NCBI GenBank assembly: GCA_947373225.1
Contig: CANBWX010000007.1
Span: 1-50,740 of the forward strand
Length of the DNA: 50,740 nucleotides
Source of the DNA: Flavobacteriaceae bacterium
GTDB taxonomy: Bacteria; Bacteroidota; Bacteroidia; Flavobacteriales; Flavobacteriaceae
Direction: 5' to 3'
Shown: positions 27,713 through 37,457 of the stretch, in pieces
Position numbering within the stretch: the first letter of the stretch is position 1
Layout of the letters: every line of letters starts with the position of its first letter
Notes under the pieces: generated by a model
Seen by the model: only the letters and a program-made list of their open reading frames with translations
The model's database searches: none
Told to the model about the DNA's origin: nothing
Position numbers and translations under genes: made by a program

Positions 27713-29977
27713 ATGGTATTTGATATCGAAATGATCGAAAAAGTGTACGCAAATATGACCACTCGTGTGGATAAAGCACGCGAATTAGTCGGACGTCCGC
27801 TTACATTGACTGAGAAAATTTTATACAATCACCTTTGGGAAGGAAATCCTTCTCATACTTTTACAAGAGGTGTTGATTATGTAGATTTTGCTCCCGATAG
27901 AGTAGCTTGTCAAGATGCGACAGCTCAAATGGCTTTGTTACAATTTATGCACGCCGGAAAAAGTAAAGTGGCAGTTCCTACAACTGTTCACTGTGATCAC
28001 TTGATTCAAGCTAAAGTTGGCGCTAAAACGGATTTAGCAGTAGCAACTTCTCAATCGAAAGAAGTTTTTGATTTTCTTTCTTCCGTTTCGAATAAATATG
28101 GTATCGGTTTTTGGAAACCAGGAGCTGGAATTATTCATCAAGTGGTTTTAGAAAATTATGCTTTCCCGGGTGGAATGATGATTGGAACCGATTCTCATAC
28201 CGTAAATGCAGGTGGATTAGGGATGTTGGCAATTGGTGTTGGTGGTGCTGATGCTGTTGATGTGATGTCGGGTATGGCTTGGGAATTGAAATTCCCTAAA
28301 CTTATTGGAGTAAAATTGACAGGGAAATTAAATGGTTGGACAGCTCCCAAAGATGTTATTTTAAGAGTGGCTGATATTCTTACTGTAAAAGGAGGGACTG
28401 GCGCTATTGTTGAATACTTTGGCGAAGGTGCATTAAATATGTCTTGTACAGGAAAAGGAACAATATGTAATATGGGTGCCGAAATAGGTGCTACCACTTC
28501 TACATTTGGTTATGATGATTCAATGCGAAGATATTTAGCTGCAACAGGTCGTCAAGATGTTGTAGATGCAGCTGATACAGTTGCAAATTACTTAACAGGT
28601 GATGCCGAAGTTTATGCAAATCCAAATGAATATTTTGATCAAGTTATCGAAATTAATTTATCTGAATTAGAGCCTTATATCAATGGACCTTTTACTCCAG
28701 ATAGAGGAACTCCAGTTTCTAAAATGAAAGAAGAAGCTGCTGCAAATGGTTGGCCTTTGAAAGTAGAATGGGGATTAATAGGTTCTTGTACCAATTCGTC
28801 TTACGAAGATATGGCTCGTGCTGCATCAATCGTAGAACAAGCAGTAGCGCATGGAATCACTCCAAAAGCTGAATTTGGAATCAATCCAGGTTCAGAACAA
28901 GTGAGATATACAATTGAAAGAGACGGAATTATTGCCACTTTCGAAAAAATGGGAACTAAAGTTTTTACCAACGCTTGCGGACCATGTATTGGTCAATGGG
29001 ATAGAGCAGGAGCAGATAAGGGAGAAAAAAATACAATTGTTCACTCATTCAATAGAAACTTTTCTAAAAGAGCGGATGGAAATCCAAATACACACGCTTT
29101 TGTAACTTCACCAGAAATGGTTGCAGCTTTAGCAATTGCAGGCGATTTGTCGTTTAACCCGCTTACTGATACTTTGTTGAATGACAACGGTGAAGCTGTT
29201 AAATTTAATCCTCCAACAGGGGATGAATTACCAACTAAAGGTTTTGCAGTTGATGACAATGGATTTCAAGCACCCGCCGAAGATGGTTCAAGCGTTCAGA
29301 TTTTAGTAAGTGAAACATCGGATAGATTGCAATTATTAGCGCCTTTCGCTGCTTGGGATGGTACGAATATTATGGGAGCTAAGTTGTTAATCAAAGCTTT
29401 CGGAAAATGTACTACGGATCACATTTCTATGGCTGGACCTTGGTTACGTTTCCGCGGACATTTAGATAATATTTCAAACAATATGTTGATTGGTGCAGTG
29501 AATGCTTTCAACCAAAAAGCAAATTCAGTTAAAAACCAATTGACAGGTGAATACGATACGGTACCAGCTGTGGCTCGTGCTTACAAAGCTGCCGGAATTG
29601 CTTCAGTTGTTGTAGGGGATCATAATTATGGTGAAGGTTCTTCTCGTGAACATGCCGCAATGGAGCCTCGTTTCCTTGGTGTAAAAGCGGTTTTGGTAAA
29701 ATCATTTGCTCGTATTCACGAAACCAATTTGAAGAAACAAGGAATGTTAGGTCTTACTTTCGCTAACGAAACGGATTATGACAAAATTCAAGAAAATGAC
29801 ATAATTAACTTCGTTGATTTAGTTGATTTTGCTCCAGCGAAACCGTTAACATTAGAATTCGTTCACGATGATAGAACTAAAGACATCATCTTGGCAAACC
29901 ATACTTACAACGAAGGACAAATAGGCTGGTTCGTTGCTGGTTCTGCTTTAAATTTGATCGCTGCGGGAAAAGCGTAA
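27713..29977 (+). CDS. Aconitate hydratase, mitochondrial type
   Basis: This 754-residue enzyme catalyses the same citrate-isocitrate step as AcnB but belongs to the other aconitase lineage, with the order of domains seen in mitochondrial aconitase. It shows [14 protein letters not shown] near residue 90, [20 protein letters not shown], the cluster ligands Cys359 ([12 protein letters not shown]), Cys422 and Cys425 ([10 protein letters not shown]), and the C-terminal swivel domain with [19 protein letters not shown]. The cysteine positions are one off from those of pig mitochondrial aconitase. It lies right after acnB but behind a terminator; a clear promoter was not seen in the 65 bases between them. 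Confidence 0.95.
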   Translation: MVFDIEMIEKVYANMTTRVDKARELVGRPLTLTEKILYNHLWEGNPSHTFTRGVDYVDFAPDRVACQDATAQMALLQFMHAGKSKVAVPTTVHCDHLIQAKVGAKTDLAVATSQSKEVFDFLSSVSNKYGIGFWKPGAGIIHQVVLENYAFPGGMMIGTDSHTVNAGGLGMLAIGVGGADAVDVMSGMAWELKFPKLIGVKLTGKLNGWTAPKDVILRVADILTVKGGTGAIVEYFGEGALNMSCTGKGTICNMGAEIGATTSTFGYDDSMRRYLAATGRQDVVDAADTVANYLTGDAEVYANPNEYFDQVIEINLSELEPYINGPFTPDRGTPVSKMKEEAAANGWPLKVEWGLIGSCTNSSYEDMARAASIVEQAVAHGITPKAEFGINPGSEQVRYTIERDGIIATFEKMGTKVFTNACGPCIGQWDRAGADKGEKNTIVHSFNRNFSKRADGNPNTHAFVTSPEMVAALAIAGDLSFNPLTDTLLNDNGEAVKFNPPTGDELPTKGFAVDDNGFQAPAEDGSSVQILVSETSDRLQLLAPFAAWDGTNIMGAKLLIKAFGKCTTDHISMAGPWLRFRGHLDNISNNMLIGAVNAFNQKANSVKNQLTGEYDTVPAVARAYKAAGIASVVVGDHNYGEGSSREHAAMEPRFLGVKAVLVKSFARIHETNLKKQGMLGLTFANETDYDKIQENDIINFVDLVDFAPAKPLTLEFVHDDRTKDIILANHTYNEGQIGWFVAGSALNLIAAGKA

Positions 29978-30000
29978 TCGTAAGTTTTTTTATATACTTA

Positions 30001-30028
30001 AATGCTCTGTTAAAACGGAGCATTTTTT
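30001..30028 (+). terminator. Intrinsic terminator after the mitochondrial-type aconitase
   Basis: Stem AATGCTCTGTT (30001-30011) with AACGGAGCATT (30014-30024), one wobble pair, then T's to 30028. Confidence 0.85.
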
Positions 30029-30111
30029 ATTTGCATGTTTGTTAAGGCAAGCATAAAGACTTGTTAAAAAAATTGCGATATTTGTATTTATAGCTTAAAT
30101 TCGCATTTAGC

Positions 30112-30174
30112 TATACTTTTTTGATGAGTTTTGCCGTTGAAGTAGAACAAATCATCAATTTTACGAAAAGTATA
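30112..30174 (+). repeat. Imperfect two-part inverted repeat upstream of the LysM gene
   Basis: TATACTTTT (30112-30120) pairs with AAAAGTATA (30166-30174) and TTGATGA (30121-30127) pairs with TCATCAA (30152-30158); a 7-base bulge lies on the right arm and a 24-base loop in the centre. It is 60 bases upstream of the LysM start codon. Confidence 0.5.
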
Positions 30175-30236
30175 ATTGTTTTTTTAATTTTGAAAATTAT
30201 AAAAACTGGGTTTAGAATGAAATTTAAAAGGAGTTT

Positions 30237-31910
30237 ATGAAGTATTTTAATTTTTTGTTATTGGTCGTTTTATTCAGTAGTGTAAATGGATTTTCTCAAG
30301 AAAAAGTCATTAAACATACTGTTTCAAAGGGTGAAACAATTAGCGAAATTGCAGATAAATACAATATAAAATCTTCAGCAATTTACGCGTTAAATCCAAA
30401 GGCTAAAAAGGGAATTAAATTTCATGAAGTTTTATTAATTCCAACGGAATCTAAAAAAAAACTAGTTACAGCTCCTGCGATTGTAGCTAAGTATTCTGAA
30501 CACACACACGAAGTACAGGCTAAAGAAACATTGTATGGTATTGCAAAGCAATATAATACAAGTGTTGAAGATTTGTATAAAATAAATCCAAATTTAGAAA
30601 AAGAAGGACTAAAACAAGGGGAAAAAATTAATGTTCCACAAGTGGATTCCCATAATTTGCTATCGGCTTCAACTTCCAAAAAAGAAATTCAAACAATTAA
30701 TATTCCCGAAAAAACTATCTCTAAGAAAGAAGTAGTTGTTTCTCCAAAACCAACTGAGAAATCTGAAGTTTCTTCAGAAGGAATTGTTCGTGAAGTTTTG
30801 CCAAAAGAAACTTTATATTCGATCGCAAAGCAATATGGTATTAAATTATCCGATTTGCAAAATGCTAATTCGGCTTTAGGGAATAATTCATTGAAAGTGG
30901 GACAGAAAATCATTGTGCCTGTAAAAGCAGACAATAATGAGACTTTGGATGTAGATGTAAAATCAATAAAAGCAGAAAAAGAGGTTGTTGCTTTGCCTAA
31001 AAAGATTTTAGATTATAAAGAAGTAGAAACCGAAATCACTCATGAGGTTTTGCCAAAAGAATCATTATTTTCGATTGCAAAACAATATAAAATTACGGTT
31101 GCTGATTTGCGAAAAGCTAATCCCACGATTAGAAATAAAGCATTAAAAGCAGGGCAAAAAATCATCGTTTTGACTAAAGCGGAAAACGTTTCTAATTTGG
31201 TGTCTCAAGAAGAAGTCCCAAAAACCGAAAAAGAAAAGGTAGTTTTGTCTCAGCCAGTATTAGAAAATAAAAAAGTTGAAACAGTAATTATACATAAAGT
31301 TTTACCTAAAGAAACTAAATATGGAATTGCAAATGAATACGGAATTTCTGTAGCGGAACTAGAAGAACAAAATCCTAAGATTGTAAAAGAACTTCTTGTA
31401 GGTTATAAGCTTAAAATTCGAACTTCTAAATATATAGAATCGTCTATTGTTAACCAAGAAGTTGTTGCTAAAGTACCAGAAGTAAAAGTAGATTCTGATA
31501 AAATCGTAAATATTGCCGAACACGATTCTACCTTTGTAGATCAATTGATTTCGAAAGCTTCTGAAAATATAGGAACACGTTATCGTTCAGGTGGAAACAC
31601 AACAGAAGGTTTTGATTGTTCCGGATTGATGTGTTATACTTTTAGTAGTTACGATATTAAATTGCCAAGATCTTCAATAGAAATGTCTTCGTATGGGGTT
31701 AAAGTAAATACTGAAAATGCGCAAAAAGGAGACTTAATTTTCTTTAAAACCAGAGGTAGACAAAGAATTAACCATGTTGGAATGGTGGTAGAAGTTATCG
31801 ACGGAGATATAAAATTTATACATTCTTCTACAGGTGGAGGTGTAATAATTTCGTCGATAAAAGAGAAATATTACGATAAAAATTTCGTTCAAATTAATCA
31901 TGTATTGTAA
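30237..31910 (+). CDS. Secreted LysM-repeat NlpC/P60 peptidoglycan hydrolase
   Basis: The 557-residue protein has a signal peptide (1-20, ending NGFSQ), five LysM domains at about 26-69, 90-134, 185-229, 268-312 and 352-395, and a C-terminal NlpC/P60 cysteine peptidase domain with Cys461 (GFDCSGLMC), His513 (NHVGMV) and His529 (FIHSS). LysM domains bind glycan strands; NlpC/P60 enzymes cut stem peptides, often between D-Glu and the diamino acid. The LysM units share a strongly repeated VLPKE[ST]L[YF]SIAKQY core, suggesting duplication. An AAAGGAG stretch three bases before the ATG is unusual here. Which bond it cuts is not shown by sequence. Confidence 0.9.
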   Translation: MKYFNFLLLVVLFSSVNGFSQEKVIKHTVSKGETISEIADKYNIKSSAIYALNPKAKKGIKFHEVLLIPTESKKKLVTAPAIVAKYSEHTHEVQAKETLYGIAKQYNTSVEDLYKINPNLEKEGLKQGEKINVPQVDSHNLLSASTSKKEIQTINIPEKTISKKEVVVSPKPTEKSEVSSEGIVREVLPKETLYSIAKQYGIKLSDLQNANSALGNNSLKVGQKIIVPVKADNNETLDVDVKSIKAEKEVVALPKKILDYKEVETEITHEVLPKESLFSIAKQYKITVADLRKANPTIRNKALKAGQKIIVLTKAENVSNLVSQEEVPKTEKEKVVLSQPVLENKKVETVIIHKVLPKETKYGIANEYGISVAELEEQNPKIVKELLVGYKLKIRTSKYIESSIVNQEVVAKVPEVKVDSDKIVNIAEHDSTFVDQLISKASENIGTRYRSGGNTTEGFDCSGLMCYTFSSYDIKLPRSSIEMSSYGVKVNTENAQKGDLIFFKTRGRQRINHVGMVVEVIDGDIKFIHSSTGGGVIISSIKEKYYDKNFVQINHVL

Positions 31911-32117
31911 ACAATCGATTTGAAAAGCTAAATAAATACCTAATTATTTATGAGTATTTTAACTGATTGTTTCTTTTGTAGATGAAACGGTTTAAAAATA
32001 TTGAGATTACGGATCTTATTACCAGTGTATTAGTCTTGACAAACTAAGTCATCTTGTCAATCCATTATAAAAACTAAACAGCGGAATTTGTTTTGAGATT
32101 CTTTATTCTAATTTTTA

Positions 32118-33362
32118 CTACGAAATCTTTTTCATAATAACTTCTGTGGCTCCTTTGTTCATTTGGACAAAAGTGCTGCAAATATGTCCTTTTTCATGCC
32201 GGATGTTATCATTTGTTATTAAATTAGAAAAGACATCAACGAGATCGTTTTTATTAGAAATAGAAATACATCCTTCTATATTCACTAAAGCAGTTGCTTC
32301 GGCAAAATGACTGAAATTGGGTCCAATCACTATAGGAACTCCAAAGGTTGCAGGTTCTAATATATTATGAACGCCTGGATTTCCAAATCCGCCTCCAACA
32401 TAGGCAATATCTGCATAACTGTAAATTTTTGTCAAAATCCCTATGGTATCAATAATGAAAACATCGTAATCCTGTAGAGACGCAATTAATTGCGACTTTA
32501 CGTTTTCTGAAAATAAAACTACTTTTTTGCTAATAGATTTTTTTAATTCCTGAATTTGATCTTCTTTTATGTTGTGAGGAGCGATTATAAATTTTACTTT
32601 TTCAGCAGTTTGATTGATATAATCTACTAGTAGGTTTTCGTCTTTTGGCCAAGAACTTCCAATAACAATTGTCAATGTTTTGTTTTTGAATGCCTCAATA
32701 AAATCTAAAGAATTGTCTTTTTCTAAAATTGAAGCGACTCTGTCAAAACGAGTGTCACCAGAAATGGCCACATTGGTTTTGCCTAATTCCAACAATAATT
32801 CTTTTGAAATTTGATTTTGGACAAAAAAGTAAGTAAAAGTATTCAGTGCTTTTCTGTAAAATCCGCCATACCATTTAAAAAACATTTGGTTTTTTCTGAA
32901 AATTCCCGAAATCAAATAAGTGGGTGTTCCAAGTTTTTGAAGTTCATTCAAATAATTAGGCCAATATTCATATTTGATAAAGAAAACCATTTCTGGATGA
33001 ACTAGTTTTAAAAAATTTACTGCATTTTCTTTTGTATCCAATGGTAAATATATCGTTACATCAGCAACTGTATTGTTTTTGCGAACTTCATAACCTGAAG
33101 GGGAGAAGAAGGTGATTACGATTTTATGATTTGGATATTTCATTTTTATCTTTTCGATAACGGGTAAGCCTTGCTCGTATTCACCAAGCGATGCTGCGTG
33201 AAACCAAAAGGTTTTATCGGAATCTTTTATTTTTTGTTCCAAAGTCAAAAAAACAACTTTGCGTCCATCAACAAAAAGCTTGATTTTTGGACTGAATAAA
33301 GCGATGAATTTTAATAAAAAACCCGCAATTTGAACTATTATAGTGTAAAGGAAAAGCATCAT
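32118..33362 (-). CDS. waaA: 3-deoxy-D-manno-octulosonic acid (Kdo) transferase
   Basis: WaaA adds Kdo from CMP-Kdo to lipid A precursor at the inner membrane, the first step of lipopolysaccharide core synthesis. The 414-residue product has an N-terminal hydrophobic anchor, the acceptor-site motif FHAASLGEYEQG with catalytic Glu61, FIKYEYWPNYLNEL, and the C-terminal CMP-binding half with ADIAYVGGGFGNPGVHNILE. The neighbouring divergent genes also concern surface sugars. Confidence 0.93.
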   Translation of the reverse strand: MMLFLYTIIVQIAGFLLKFIALFSPKIKLFVDGRKVVFLTLEQKIKDSDKTFWFHAASLGEYEQGLPVIEKIKMKYPNHKIVITFFSPSGYEVRKNNTVADVTIYLPLDTKENAVNFLKLVHPEMVFFIKYEYWPNYLNELQKLGTPTYLISGIFRKNQMFFKWYGGFYRKALNTFTYFFVQNQISKELLLELGKTNVAISGDTRFDRVASILEKDNSLDFIEAFKNKTLTIVIGSSWPKDENLLVDYINQTAEKVKFIIAPHNIKEDQIQELKKSISKKVVLFSENVKSQLIASLQDYDVFIIDTIGILTKIYSYADIAYVGGGFGNPGVHNILEPATFGVPIVIGPNFSHFAEATALVNIEGCISISNKNDLVDVFSNLITNDNIRHEKGHICSTFVQMNKGATEVIMKKIS

Positions 33363-33497
33363 TTTAAATTTGTGGCTAAAATACGTTTTCTTTATATTAT
33401 TTTCATTGGTTTAAATTCATTTAATAACTATTTTTGTTATTCGTTTAAAGTAGACGTTTGTCGTTTTAAAAAACTTTAAACCTTAAACAAACAGTAA

Positions 33498-34628
33498 ATG
33501 AAAAAAATCCAAATGGTTGACTTAAAAAGTCAATATGATAAAATAAAAGATACCGTAAATACTTCAATCCAAGAAGTTCTTGATACAAATACTTATATCA
33601 ACGGGCCACAAGTACACCAATTTCAAAAAAATCTCGAAGAATATCTCGATGTTAAGCATGTAATTCCTTGTGCAAATGGTACCGATGCTTTGCAAATTGC
33701 AATGATGGGATTAGATTTGAAACCTGGCGACGAAGTAATTACTGCCGATTTTACCTTTGCAGCAACCGTTGAAGTTATTGCTTTACTGCAACTTACGCCA
33801 GTTTTGGTCGATGTCGATTTGGTTAATATGAATATTTCTATCGAAGGAATCAAGAAAGCGATTACGCCAAAAACCAAAGCTATTGTTCCAGTACATTTAT
33901 TCGGTCGCGCTGCAAATATGGAAGCGATTATGGCTATCGCCAAAGTACATAATTTGTATGTTATAGAAGATAATGCACAAGCTATTGGTGCTAATTGCAA
34001 ATTTTCGGATGGTTCCAAAAAGAAAGCTGGAACTATTGGAAATGTAGGTTCAACTTCATTTTTTCCTTCTAAAAACCTAGGATGTTACGGTGATGGCGGT
34101 GCTATTTTTACGAATGATGATGCTCTAGCTCACAAAATAAGAGGAATTGTAAACCACGGAATGTACGAGCGTTATCATCATGATGTGGTGGGAGTAAATT
34201 CAAGATTAGATAGTATTCAAGCTGCGGTTTTGAATGCCAAATTACCATTGTTGAATGAATACAATATGGTACGTCAAAATGCTGCTAGAAAATATACTTC
34301 AGCTTTCGAAGGAAATAAAAATATCATCGCGCCAAGCATTTGCGATATTTGTGATTGCCACGTTTTTCATCAATATACTTTGCGAATCATCAATGCCGAC
34401 AGAGATGGATTGATGCAGCATTTGCTAGATAAAGGAATTCCATGTGCTATTTATTATCCAATTCCGTTGCATTTGCAAAAAGCATATTTGGATTCTCGAT
34501 ACAAAGAAGAAGATTTTCCTGTTACCAATCAATTAGTAAAAGAAGTGATTTCGTTGCCCATGCACACAGAATTAGACGATGAACAAATTAAGTTTATTAC
34601 AGATAGCGTTTTAGAATTCTTAAAATAG
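33498..34628 (+). CDS. DegT/DnrJ/EryC1/StrS-family sugar aminotransferase
   Basis: These PLP enzymes transfer an amino group to keto-sugar nucleotides for O-antigen, capsule or glycoprotein glycans. The 376-residue product has CANGTDALQIAMMGLDLKPG, the PLP-ring Asp158 in VIEDNAQAIGA, the Schiff-base Lys192 in FFPSKNLGCYGDGGA, and GVNSRLDSIQAAVLNAKL. It resembles WbpE-like enzymes, but the exact sugar cannot be read from sequence. galE follows after a repeat-filled gap of 73 bases, so the two are probably co-transcribed. Confidence 0.9.
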   Translation: MKKIQMVDLKSQYDKIKDTVNTSIQEVLDTNTYINGPQVHQFQKNLEEYLDVKHVIPCANGTDALQIAMMGLDLKPGDEVITADFTFAATVEVIALLQLTPVLVDVDLVNMNISIEGIKKAITPKTKAIVPVHLFGRAANMEAIMAIAKVHNLYVIEDNAQAIGANCKFSDGSKKKAGTIGNVGSTSFFPSKNLGCYGDGGAIFTNDDALAHKIRGIVNHGMYERYHHDVVGVNSRLDSIQAAVLNAKLPLLNEYNMVRQNAARKYTSAFEGNKNIIAPSICDICDCHVFHQYTLRIINADRDGLMQHLLDKGIPCAIYYPIPLHLQKAYLDSRYKEEDFPVTNQLVKEVISLPMHTELDDEQIKFITDSVLEFLK

Positions 34629-34633
34629 TTGTT

Positions 34634-34698
34634 AGATTTTGGTTGATGGTTGATAGCAAAATCAACCAACAACCAACAACCAGCAACAAACAACAAAA
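34634..34698 (+). repeat. Heptamer repeats forming a 14-bp hairpin before galE
   Basis: Two GGTTGAT units on the left arm and, after an AGCAAA loop, ATCAACC followed by AACAACC units on the right pair over 14 bases with one mismatch. Period-7 copies (AACAACC, AGCAACA, AACAACA) continue to just before the galE start. Confidence 0.85.
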
Positions 34699-34701
34699 TT
34701 T

Positions 34702-35715
34702 ATGAAAATACTAGTAACAGGTGGTTTAGGTTTTATCGGTTCTCATACCGTTGTAGAATTACAAAATCAAGGTTTTGAAGTGATAGTTATTGACAATCTT
34801 TCGAATACATCATTGAATGTTTTGGATGGAATTGCAAATATTACAGGAATAAACACAGCATTCGAAAAGTTGGATTTACGTGAGAAAGAAAAAGTGCAGG
34901 ATTTCTTCAAAAGGCATCACGATATTGATGGAGTAATTCATTTTGCAGCTTCAAAAGCAGTTGGCGAAAGCGTTGGTAATCCGTTGTTGTATTACGAAAA
35001 CAATATTAATACTTTGGTTTATTTGCTACAAGAATTGCAACAAAAACCGGAAGCAAATTTCATTTTTAGTTCTTCTTGTACGGTTTATGGTCAAGCCGAA
35101 AAAATGCCAATTACCGAAAACGCATCTATTCAAACGGCAATGTCACCTTACGGAAATACTAAGCAAATTGGTGAAGAAATTATAATAGATACTGCCAAAG
35201 TGACTAATATCAATGCGATTTTGTTGCGTTATTTCAATCCAATTGGTGCGCACCCATCAGCCGAAATTGGCGAATTGCCGCTAGGAGTTCCTCAAAATTT
35301 AGTCCCATTTATTACCCAAACCGGATTAGGTTTACGTCAGGAATTATCTGTTTACGGGGATGATTATTCAACCCCAGACGGAACGGCGGTACGCGATTAT
35401 ATTCACGTAGTCGATTTGGCTAAAGCACACGTTATCGCCATGCAGCGCTTGTTGAATAAAAAGAATTTGGACAAAGTCGAAATTTTTAATTTAGGGACTG
35501 GAACAGGAAGTTCCGTTCTTGAAGTTATTCACGCTTTCGAGAAAGTAAGTGGTCATAAATTGCCTTATAAAATTGTGGCTCGTCGAGAAGGAGACGTTAC
35601 TTCGGCTTATGCCAATACTGATAAAGCAAATGATATTTTAGGATGGAAATCACAATCAACTTTAGAAGAAGCATTAGGAAGTGCTTGGAAATGGGAACAG
35701 AAGATTAGAAGTTAA
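34702..35715 (+). CDS. galE: UDP-glucose 4-epimerase
   Basis: GalE interconverts UDP-glucose and UDP-galactose for surface glycans and galactose use. The 337-residue short-chain dehydrogenase-type protein has the NAD-binding GGLGFIGSH (residues 7-15), FSSSCTVYGQ, catalytic Tyr150 and Lys154 in SPYGNTKQIGEE, then NPIGAHPSAEIGE and DGTAVRDYIHVVDLA, which mark GalE. It could also act on N-acetylated sugars. A bidirectional terminator follows. Confidence 0.94.
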   Translation: MKILVTGGLGFIGSHTVVELQNQGFEVIVIDNLSNTSLNVLDGIANITGINTAFEKLDLREKEKVQDFFKRHHDIDGVIHFAASKAVGESVGNPLLYYENNINTLVYLLQELQQKPEANFIFSSSCTVYGQAEKMPITENASIQTAMSPYGNTKQIGEEIIIDTAKVTNINAILLRYFNPIGAHPSAEIGELPLGVPQNLVPFITQTGLGLRQELSVYGDDYSTPDGTAVRDYIHVVDLAKAHVIAMQRLLNKKNLDKVEIFNLGTGTGSSVLEVIHAFEKVSGHKLPYKIVARREGDVTSAYANTDKANDILGWKSQSTLEEALGSAWKWEQKIRS

Positions 35716-35753
35716 TTGTCGGGTTTAAAAAACGTATTAAATTTGCGAAATAA

Positions 35754-35782
35754 AAATAGGCTGCCTTTTGGGCAGCCTATTT
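35754..35782. terminator. Bidirectional terminator between galE and gpmI
   Basis: A perfect 12-bp stem AAATAGGCTGCC (35754-35765) with GGCAGCCTATTT (35771-35782). The flanking A and T runs let it work for galE on the plus strand and gpmI on the minus strand. Confidence 0.85.
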
Positions 35783-35799
35783 AGTAAATACTAATTATT

Positions 35800-37317
35800 T
35801 TACAACAAAGAATGTCTTGTCATTACTGCTGGTTTTTCAATTCCCATTAATTCTAAAATGGTTGGAGCCATATCGCCTAAAACACCATCGTGAATTGTTT
35901 TTAATTCCTTGTCTACCAAAATAATAGGCACTGGGTTTGTGGTATGTGCCGTATTTGGGCTTCCATCAGGGTTAATCATTGTTTCACAATTACCGTGATC
36001 GGCAATAATCAATGTCGTATAATTATTAGCCAAAGCTGCCGTAATCACTTTTTCGACACATTTATCAACGGCTTCACAAGCTTTTATTGCAGCACTCATA
36101 ACCCCGGTATGTCCCACCATATCGCCATTGGCAAAATTAAGACAAACAAAATCAACTTCTCCTTTGTTCAATTCTGGAACCAAAGCATCGGCTAGTTCGT
36201 ATGCACTCATCTCAGGCTGCAAATCGTAAGTTGCTACTTTTGGAGAGTTTTTCAGGATGCGGCTTTCACCAATAAAAGGGAGTTCTCTACCGCCTGAAAA
36301 GAAGAAAGTCACGTGAGGATATTTCTCTGTTTCGGCAATTCTGATTTGTTTTTTATTATTTTTTTCCAAGACTTCGCCAAGGGTTTCTGTAACATTATCT
36401 TTGTTATAAACCACTTTTACGTTCTCGTAAGTTTCGTCATAATTGGTCAGTGTAACATAATACAAATTGAGTTTATGCATGTTTTGCTCGTGAAAATCTT
36501 TTTGAGATAAAGTTTCAGTGAGTTCACGACCTCTATCTGTTCTGAAATTAAAGAAAATAACAACATCATTTTCTTTTATTGTTGCCAATGGTTTGTCGCT
36601 TTCGTCAACAACAATAATTGGATCAATAAATTCATCTGTAACTTCTTTTTTATAACTTTCTTCGATGTTTTTAACTGCATTTCTCGAATGTGTTCCTGTT
36701 CCGTTTACTAGTAAATCGTAGGCAATTTTCACTCTTTCCCAACGCTTGTCACGATCCATTGCATAATATCTACCCACAACCGAAGCAATTTTCACTGAAG
36801 TGTTTGCAATATAATTTTCTAGATTTTGAATATAAGTTGCACCAGATTTCGGATCCACATCGCGACCATCGGTAAAAGCGTGAACAAATACTTTTTGCAA
36901 ACCGAAATCTTGAGTTGCATCAATCAAACCGCGCAAATGTGAAGTGTGTGAATGCACACCCCCATCCGAAACTAATCCTAAAAAATGAACATTTACGTTG
37001 TTGTCTTTGGCATATTGAAAAGCATCAACAAGGACGGGTTCAGTGTTTAAAGTTTTGTTTTCGACAGCAAGATTTATTTTTGCCAAATCTTGATAAATAA
37101 TTCTTCCGGCACCAAGGTTCATGTGTCCCACTTCAGAATTTCCCATTTGGCCTTCGGGCAAACCTACATTTAAACCATCGGTTCTAAGTTGAGCGCTAGG
37201 GTATTTTGTGTATAAACTATTGATAAAAGGAATATCGGCATTGTCTATTGCTGAAACTTTTGGGTCAGGAGATTTTCCCCAACCATCTAGAATCATAAGG
37301 ATTACTTTCTTGTTCAT
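35800..37317 (-). CDS. gpmI: 2,3-bisphosphoglycerate-independent phosphoglycerate mutase
   Basis: GpmI interconverts 3- and 2-phosphoglycerate in glycolysis using two manganese ions and a phosphoserine. The 505-residue product opens MNKKVILMILDGWG with metal ligand Asp11, has the nucleophile Ser61 in MGNSEVGHMNLGAG, the AFTDGRDVDPKSG region, NFANGDMVGHTGV and ADHGNCETM. The ATG at 37317 is the family start; the reading frame extends 20 codons upstream to a GTG, but that stretch contains the promoter. Confidence 0.96.
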   Translation of the reverse strand: MNKKVILMILDGWGKSPDPKVSAIDNADIPFINSLYTKYPSAQLRTDGLNVGLPEGQMGNSEVGHMNLGAGRIIYQDLAKINLAVENKTLNTEPVLVDAFQYAKDNNVNVHFLGLVSDGGVHSHTSHLRGLIDATQDFGLQKVFVHAFTDGRDVDPKSGATYIQNLENYIANTSVKIASVVGRYYAMDRDKRWERVKIAYDLLVNGTGTHSRNAVKNIEESYKKEVTDEFIDPIIVVDESDKPLATIKENDVVIFFNFRTDRGRELTETLSQKDFHEQNMHKLNLYYVTLTNYDETYENVKVVYNKDNVTETLGEVLEKNNKKQIRIAETEKYPHVTFFFSGGRELPFIGESRILKNSPKVATYDLQPEMSAYELADALVPELNKGEVDFVCLNFANGDMVGHTGVMSAAIKACEAVDKCVEKVITAALANNYTTLIIADHGNCETMINPDGSPNTAHTTNPVPIILVDKELKTIHDGVLGDMAPTILELMGIEKPAVMTRHSLL

Positions 37318-37332
37318 TTGGAATTTTTTATG

Positions 37333-37340
37333 CAAAGATA
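37333..37340 (-). promoter_or_regulatory. -7 element for gpmI
   Basis: On the minus strand the sequence TATCTTTG lies 15 bases before the gpmI ATG and fits TAnnTTTG. No TTG at the usual spacing was found, so only the -7 element is called. Confidence 0.5.
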
Positions 37341-37457
37341 GAGTATTTCTAAAAAAGTTGGTTTCGTTACAATTCACAATTATACATTTTTTAGGGAACT
37401 GGAATAAATAATAATAATTGTATTGAAGAAGTTGTATTTTTTTAGAATTAATGCATT

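Noticed and set aside
32036..32060. TTGACAA/TTGTCAA inverted repeat between the LysM gene and waaA
   Set aside because: There is an 11-base loop and no T-run on either side; not enough to call a terminator.
36690..37411. Several plus-strand open frames opposite gpmI
   Set aside because: They are shadows of the well-supported minus-strand gpmI gene and have no recognisable protein features.
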